Below are positions 59,902 to 64,000 of a DNA stretch of 64,000 nucleotides, one piece after another. Under the pieces are notes generated by a model, which saw only the letters and a program-made list of their open reading frames with translations, ran no database searches and was not told the origin of the DNA. Position 1 is the first letter of the stretch; each line of letters starts with the position of its first letter. The translations under genes and the position numbers were made by a program. Source of the stretch: Aphrophora alni (taxonomy: Eukaryota; Arthropoda; Insecta; Hemiptera; Aphrophoridae); assembly GCA_963513935.1 (NCBI GenBank), contig OY740773.1, forward strand, positions 102,781,291 to 102,845,290, read 5' to 3'.

Positions 59902-61846
59902 TTATGTTACCCCAATCAATTCTTGTACTGGAGTCTGGCCTTCTAAATTCTGTTGAGCCCTTTCTGGAGATATTGATGTTGAAGATATCGCTGAGTCTTC
60001 TTTTTCTTCTGGTCTAATATTGTTATCATCTGTGGGATATTCTTCCATTGTTGTAGCTGTAAAATGATCGATACCCTGTGATTGTGTATCATTATTACTG
60101 TATATTGGTGAATTGCCTTGAGTTAGTCCATTTTTTAATGGACTTGAAGATATTTCCTTATCCAAAATGTTTTCATTCAGTACTGGAGAATGTACATGTC
60201 CATTTGAAAGTGGTGTTGAAAGTTTAGTACTTGATTTTCCACTAGACACACGTGAAATATTTGGTGAGGTTTCCGTGTGCTCTTTGTTGTCAAATGAATG
60301 TTTAGATTTATTACTTTGTTGTCGTGACAAGGATGATTTTACTACGTTTTCAGTTGAGATTTCCTTATTGAAGGATTCATTATCTGGCTTTGATGAGTCA
60401 AGTTGAGTTGTTTGAAAATTATTTTCAGTTTCTGAATGTTTACTCTCTGTCCATGATATGATATTTTCTTTCATATTATGTGGCGAATGAACCGAATCAA
60501 TTTCACTTGTTTGAAATGTACCTGAATGAACGGAGTGTCGACTTGTTGGCCTTGAATTTGTTTTAGATTTTGTAGACTTAGTAGAGGTCTGACTCCCTGG
60601 TCGAGACTTCTCACTTACAGGTCGAGCCTTCTCACTTCCAGGTCGAGACTTCTGACTTCCTGGACGAGACATCTTAGGATTATCAGATGTATTTATGATG
60701 AACTCTTTAAGTCCACTACCTGGTCTTGATGATATGTTTTTGTTATCATTTTGAATGATTTCTGATTCCATATTTTGTTTTGAGTGAGCACTGCTTTTAC
60801 GGCTTAGTATTTCAGATTCTAGTGGTGCTGATGGTAATGATATTTCAGAATGTTTTGATGATTGTGATTGATTTCCTGTTTCTGTTTGCTGTGCTTCAGA
60901 CAATACAGGAGAATTAAATTTATCTTCAACAAGTTCTTCTTCTTTATTTGTTTGTGCACTTAATCTACTGGAAGATAACGATGTATTCTGAAATACATTT
61001 ATCGGTGTCTGTGACTTTAGACTGGGATCACTCTCTAAACTTGGTGAATCATTTAGTATTTGAAATGAACTATTTATTGTTTCTTGTAGAATGTTTTCAT
61101 TAGAAGTAGGTTCGGTTTCTGCTGAACTTGATTGGTGCTTTGAAGATTGTTCAATTTGTGAATACAGATTATTTTGATCTGCAATTTGTTGTGAGTCCGA
61201 ATTAGACGCTCTAGAATCCACACTGCCAGTTGGTAATAACTTATCATCTACATTATTAATTTCAGACTCAGCTGAGTCTAATTTAGGTGTAACAGACATA
61301 GAGTATTTTGTTATTTCCTTACTTGAATAAGTGGTAGTATCGTCAGTGGAGAGATAATGAGTTGGCGTTACTGCTTTTTCACTTAGTTCGTCCATCTTTG
61401 TAGTATCTTGTTGATTATGTTCATGCTCGTTTGTTATATCTGTTATAGTTATTTGAACCTCTGCGCCCAAAGATGATGTTCTTGAAGCTGTTCTGTACGA
61501 TACTGGACGTTCACCATTTGATTCCATCTGAAAACTGATCATCGAAGATGAGTCTTTTGTTGACTCTGAAGAAATGAATTTAGGTAATCTGTTTTTTTCA
61601 TTGTCTTCAGTTAAGTTAAGAGATTTAGCACCATTACTAAAACACTCTTCTGATTTTTCAGTTAAAGTTTCTAAAGTTGGAAAAGTAAATATCTCCAAGT
61701 ATTGTGATTTGAATATTAACAGATCAAACATAAAGTTAGTGTTATACATAATTTCGTTTCTAAATAACTCTAATTCATCAGAAGCCTCATTTGTTGGTGA
61801 AACCATATAAGAACCAATATTCCCATGTGGTGTTCTTCTGTGGCAT
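59902..61846 (-). CDS. 3' exon of a large Ser/Thr/Glu-rich protein, unrecognised
   Basis: An open minus-strand frame of about 648 codons ends at TAA (59902-59904), far longer than chance allows in this AT-rich DNA. Its right edge is best explained by an acceptor (CTGCGATCAG) placing the first exon base at 61846. Further upstream the frame runs only on a GTG with no ATG context, so the gene's start lies elsewhere. The first 80 residues look folded (DELELFRNEIMYNTNFMFDL, then LIFKSQYLEIFTFPTLETL). The rest is low-complexity, polar and probably disordered, with four 7-residue SRPGSQK-type repeats (60590-60672) and many SxS and KxS sites. The protein ends QTPVQELIGVT. No function is assigned. Confidence 0.75.
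60590..60672 (-). repeat. In-frame 21 bp tandem repeat (RPGS repeats)
   Basis: Four units encode SRPGSQK, SRPGSEK, ARPVSEK and SRPGSQT. A further RPGS occurs near 60715. Basic, Ser/Pro-rich repeats like these are common in microtubule- or phosphorylation-regulated linkers, but no family match is claimed. Confidence 0.9.
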
Positions 61847-64000
61847 CTGATCGCAGTTATGTTAATGCATGAGAAAAACACAACATAAACAATGTAAGAA
61901 ATTTGTTTATATTACAAGAAAACAAGCAAGTTAGTGTACAAAAGCTAAATTAAACTTAAGAATTCATTTTTATAGGTGTTAGGCTTTGTTTTTTACTATT
62001 TGCAATTATTATGAAACACAAAATGTATGTTTTTTACAGCACATAAACTTAAAAGTACATATTTATCGCAGTTAAAATGTTTTATAAACATGAAATTTGA
62101 TATTTCGGCTAAACAATGTAAGTTTCATTTAAGTTATTGGATTACTGGGTATTTTGAACCAGTAAAGTTCAAAGATGCAACTAAGATATATACAGACCAT
62201 CAATAAAATGTTAGACATAGATGAGACAATATAAAATATGTTACCCCAATAAAAAATCTGAAGGAAATATATTGAAGACACTTACTCCTTGTTTAATGAT
62301 GTATGTACAGTAAATGATTTATTTGCTACTTGGTGTTACTATCATTCAATTTACATTATCTACACAACACGGCTATCAACCACCCGAATAAGATCAGGAA
62401 TTATAACAATAGACAGTTCAACTCAACATTATCTTGACAGTCTGTGATCAGCCATGACAAGGTGTGCACCAATACAGAGACAGATACATATCACTCTTTT
62501 TTAAATATGTGAAATTATTGTCTAGTGTTTTATGTATACTTTGTTTTAATGTTCAACAATCTCTTCAGTGTGATTAACTATTCCTGATGATAGAGTTACG
62601 GCTACAAAACATGTCAAATCTCGACTAAGAAGTCATGGGACAGACGAAATAAGGTAATTAAAACTTATAAATATATTTTGAAGTCAGCTCTCTCTCACAT
62701 CTTCTTTTGAATGAAAATGTGTCATAAATCCTGTCTGTCTAATGGCTGATACCAAGTTGTGATATTTGTTGTACTTTTATAAATGCTGCTTAGGTATTTT
62801 GATTTCTCAAGAGTCTGTGAACCCCACCATAATTAACTTAAAAAAAACAGTCATGTCAAGACAAAGTTATAGTGTATGTTCCCTTGATTCATGAAAATTA
62901 TTAGATTAAAAAACATTTTTTTGTGTCATACTTGTTTAAATTAAACAAGCTATGATTTACTTTTATTCAAAATAAGCTATTTCATTTAAATCTATCATTT
63001 GATAGGGTGCGTGCAGATAAAACTGAGTGTGATAAATGTTCAAATTGTGTTTACTCACTGTCAAAGTATTGTTATTTTTAAATGAAACTGTTTTTGAAGT
63101 TCATATATTATGAGATATGTTACCTGTGTATATTGTAAACATGATTGGCCTGAGAATTAAGCAATAAATGACACATTTGTACGCAGCTTGCCAATTAGAG
63201 TTGTGAGAAGCAAAATTCACCTGTGTACATAACTTTTTGGCATCTGTTAGTTAAATAGTATATTTAATTATTTGCAAATCCTCTGATTTCCAATTTATAA
63301 AAACAATGTTTCATTATTGACATGAATGACTTCCTTAATAAACAAAATTAGGGAATAAATTATAATTTATTAAGAAATTAAATCTTCAAGGATTAAATTA
63401 AGCAATAAATCTAAAGTTTCAAAATTATTATAATAATATAAATGAGCTACAATTGTTTCGCCTCGCGGCATCATTGGGCAACTTTAACTTTATTGCTTTA
63501 TTTATTCTTTGAATAGTTTCAACAAGAAATATCTGCTGTTACATTAAAATTTTTAAATTAAGTCTTTATGTTACATTGAATAAGATTGTAGAATTGCTAC
63601 AAATAATTTTAGAATAAAATCAGTTCATTGCTTTATAAACAGCTGTTGTAAAGAGAACAGGATATTGAATAATCTAAACTGAATTTTATTCACAAACATA
63701 CCAATTTTGTAATTGATGATAAAATCCAAATGTCATAGTCTATAATTTGATAAATAATTCATAATTCCAAATACTCTACTAGTTGTCCAAACAGACTGTC
63801 ACAGAATTAGACCACTTTGATTGTAATGATATAAAAATGTCGAGATGTTTTCAACAATGTCTCTTTTACCTACGCCCACCTCCTTCTATTAATCTTAATT
63901 CTTCTCCAATAAGCATAGACAGGAACACATACATGCAAACATGCCATGCACATGCGTGCATAGACATACCTTAGCAGCAATTATTCATATGTTTAAATCA
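61847..64000. other. Presumed intron/upstream region of the Ser-rich gene
   Basis: AT-rich. No second exon of the Ser-rich gene recognised. A repeat-like stretch at 62340-62660 is listed separately. Confidence 0.5.
62340..62660 (+). repeat. Possible Penelope-like element scrap with hammerhead-like core
   Basis: CCTGATGATAGAGTTACGGC continues with TACAAAACATGTC. The order CTGATGA, short stem (TAG...CTA), then a GAAA-like CAAA and GTC resembles the hammerhead cores found in Penelope-like elements. One core base (G of GAAA) is changed. No reverse transcriptase is nearby. Confidence 0.3.

Noticed and set aside
59902..61881. Ser-rich frame as a complete gene starting at 61881
   Set aside because: That start is a GTG without initiation context; an acceptor at 61847-61848 explains the frame edge better, so it is treated as a 3' exon.
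1..64000. CRISPR array, prokaryotic operon or toxin-antitoxin signals
   Set aside because: Introns, microsatellites and eukaryotic transposons show nuclear animal DNA; the direct repeats lack regular spacer structure.

Overview
The window is AT-rich eukaryotic DNA: small exons with GT-AG introns, long introns, TA and CA microsatellites, and many cut-and-paste DNA transposons (Tigger/pogo, hAT, piggyBac). The RidA exon layout, the repeat types and the base composition suggest an insect with a fairly large, transposon-rich genome. A hemipteran-like insect is my weak guess; nothing in the window fixes the species.

The core is a tandem, same-strand pair of RidA (YjgF/YER057c/UK114, enamine/imine deaminase) genes. 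Copy 1 (about 3.5-30.0 kb) has seven recognisable coding exons. Its core exons have the same lengths and phases as those of copy 2. In place of the normal RidA C-terminus it splices, across a 12 kb transposon-filled intron, to two further exons that add an acidic tail of about 50 residues. Its 5' exon encodes an N-terminal extension that is either a hydrophobic leader or an artefact of a splice-acceptor tract. Copy 2 (34.8-51.2 kb) is a normal 135-residue RidA in five exons. A second, homologous version of its first exon lies 2 kb downstream in intron 1.

Layout: 1-1.3 kb, a decayed piggyBac transposase (minus strand) running off the left edge. 1.3-3.5 kb, repeats. 3.5-30 kb, RidA copy 1; its introns hold a GC-rich island with two histone-type stem-loops, a foldback, two Tigger elements and a nest in which a Tigger element was split by a 7.3 kb hAT element that itself carries a foldback and a piggyBac-type MITE. 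30-34.8 kb, a tandem tRNA-derived repeat, LINE and hAT remnants and a short Tigger MITE. 34.8-51.2 kb, RidA copy 2, with foldbacks, a 1.4 kb-spaced direct repeat and a TTAA-flanked MITE in its introns. 51.2-59.9 kb, no gene seen; a solo LTR with a 4 bp target duplication and minisatellites. 59.9-61.85 kb, the 3' exon (minus strand) of a large Ser-rich protein I do not recognise. 61.85-64 kb, noncoding with a Penelope/hammerhead-like scrap.

Exon calls rest on family similarity, conserved intron phase and splice consensus, read by eye. Repeat ends rest on terminal inverted repeats plus target-site duplications where these are stated.
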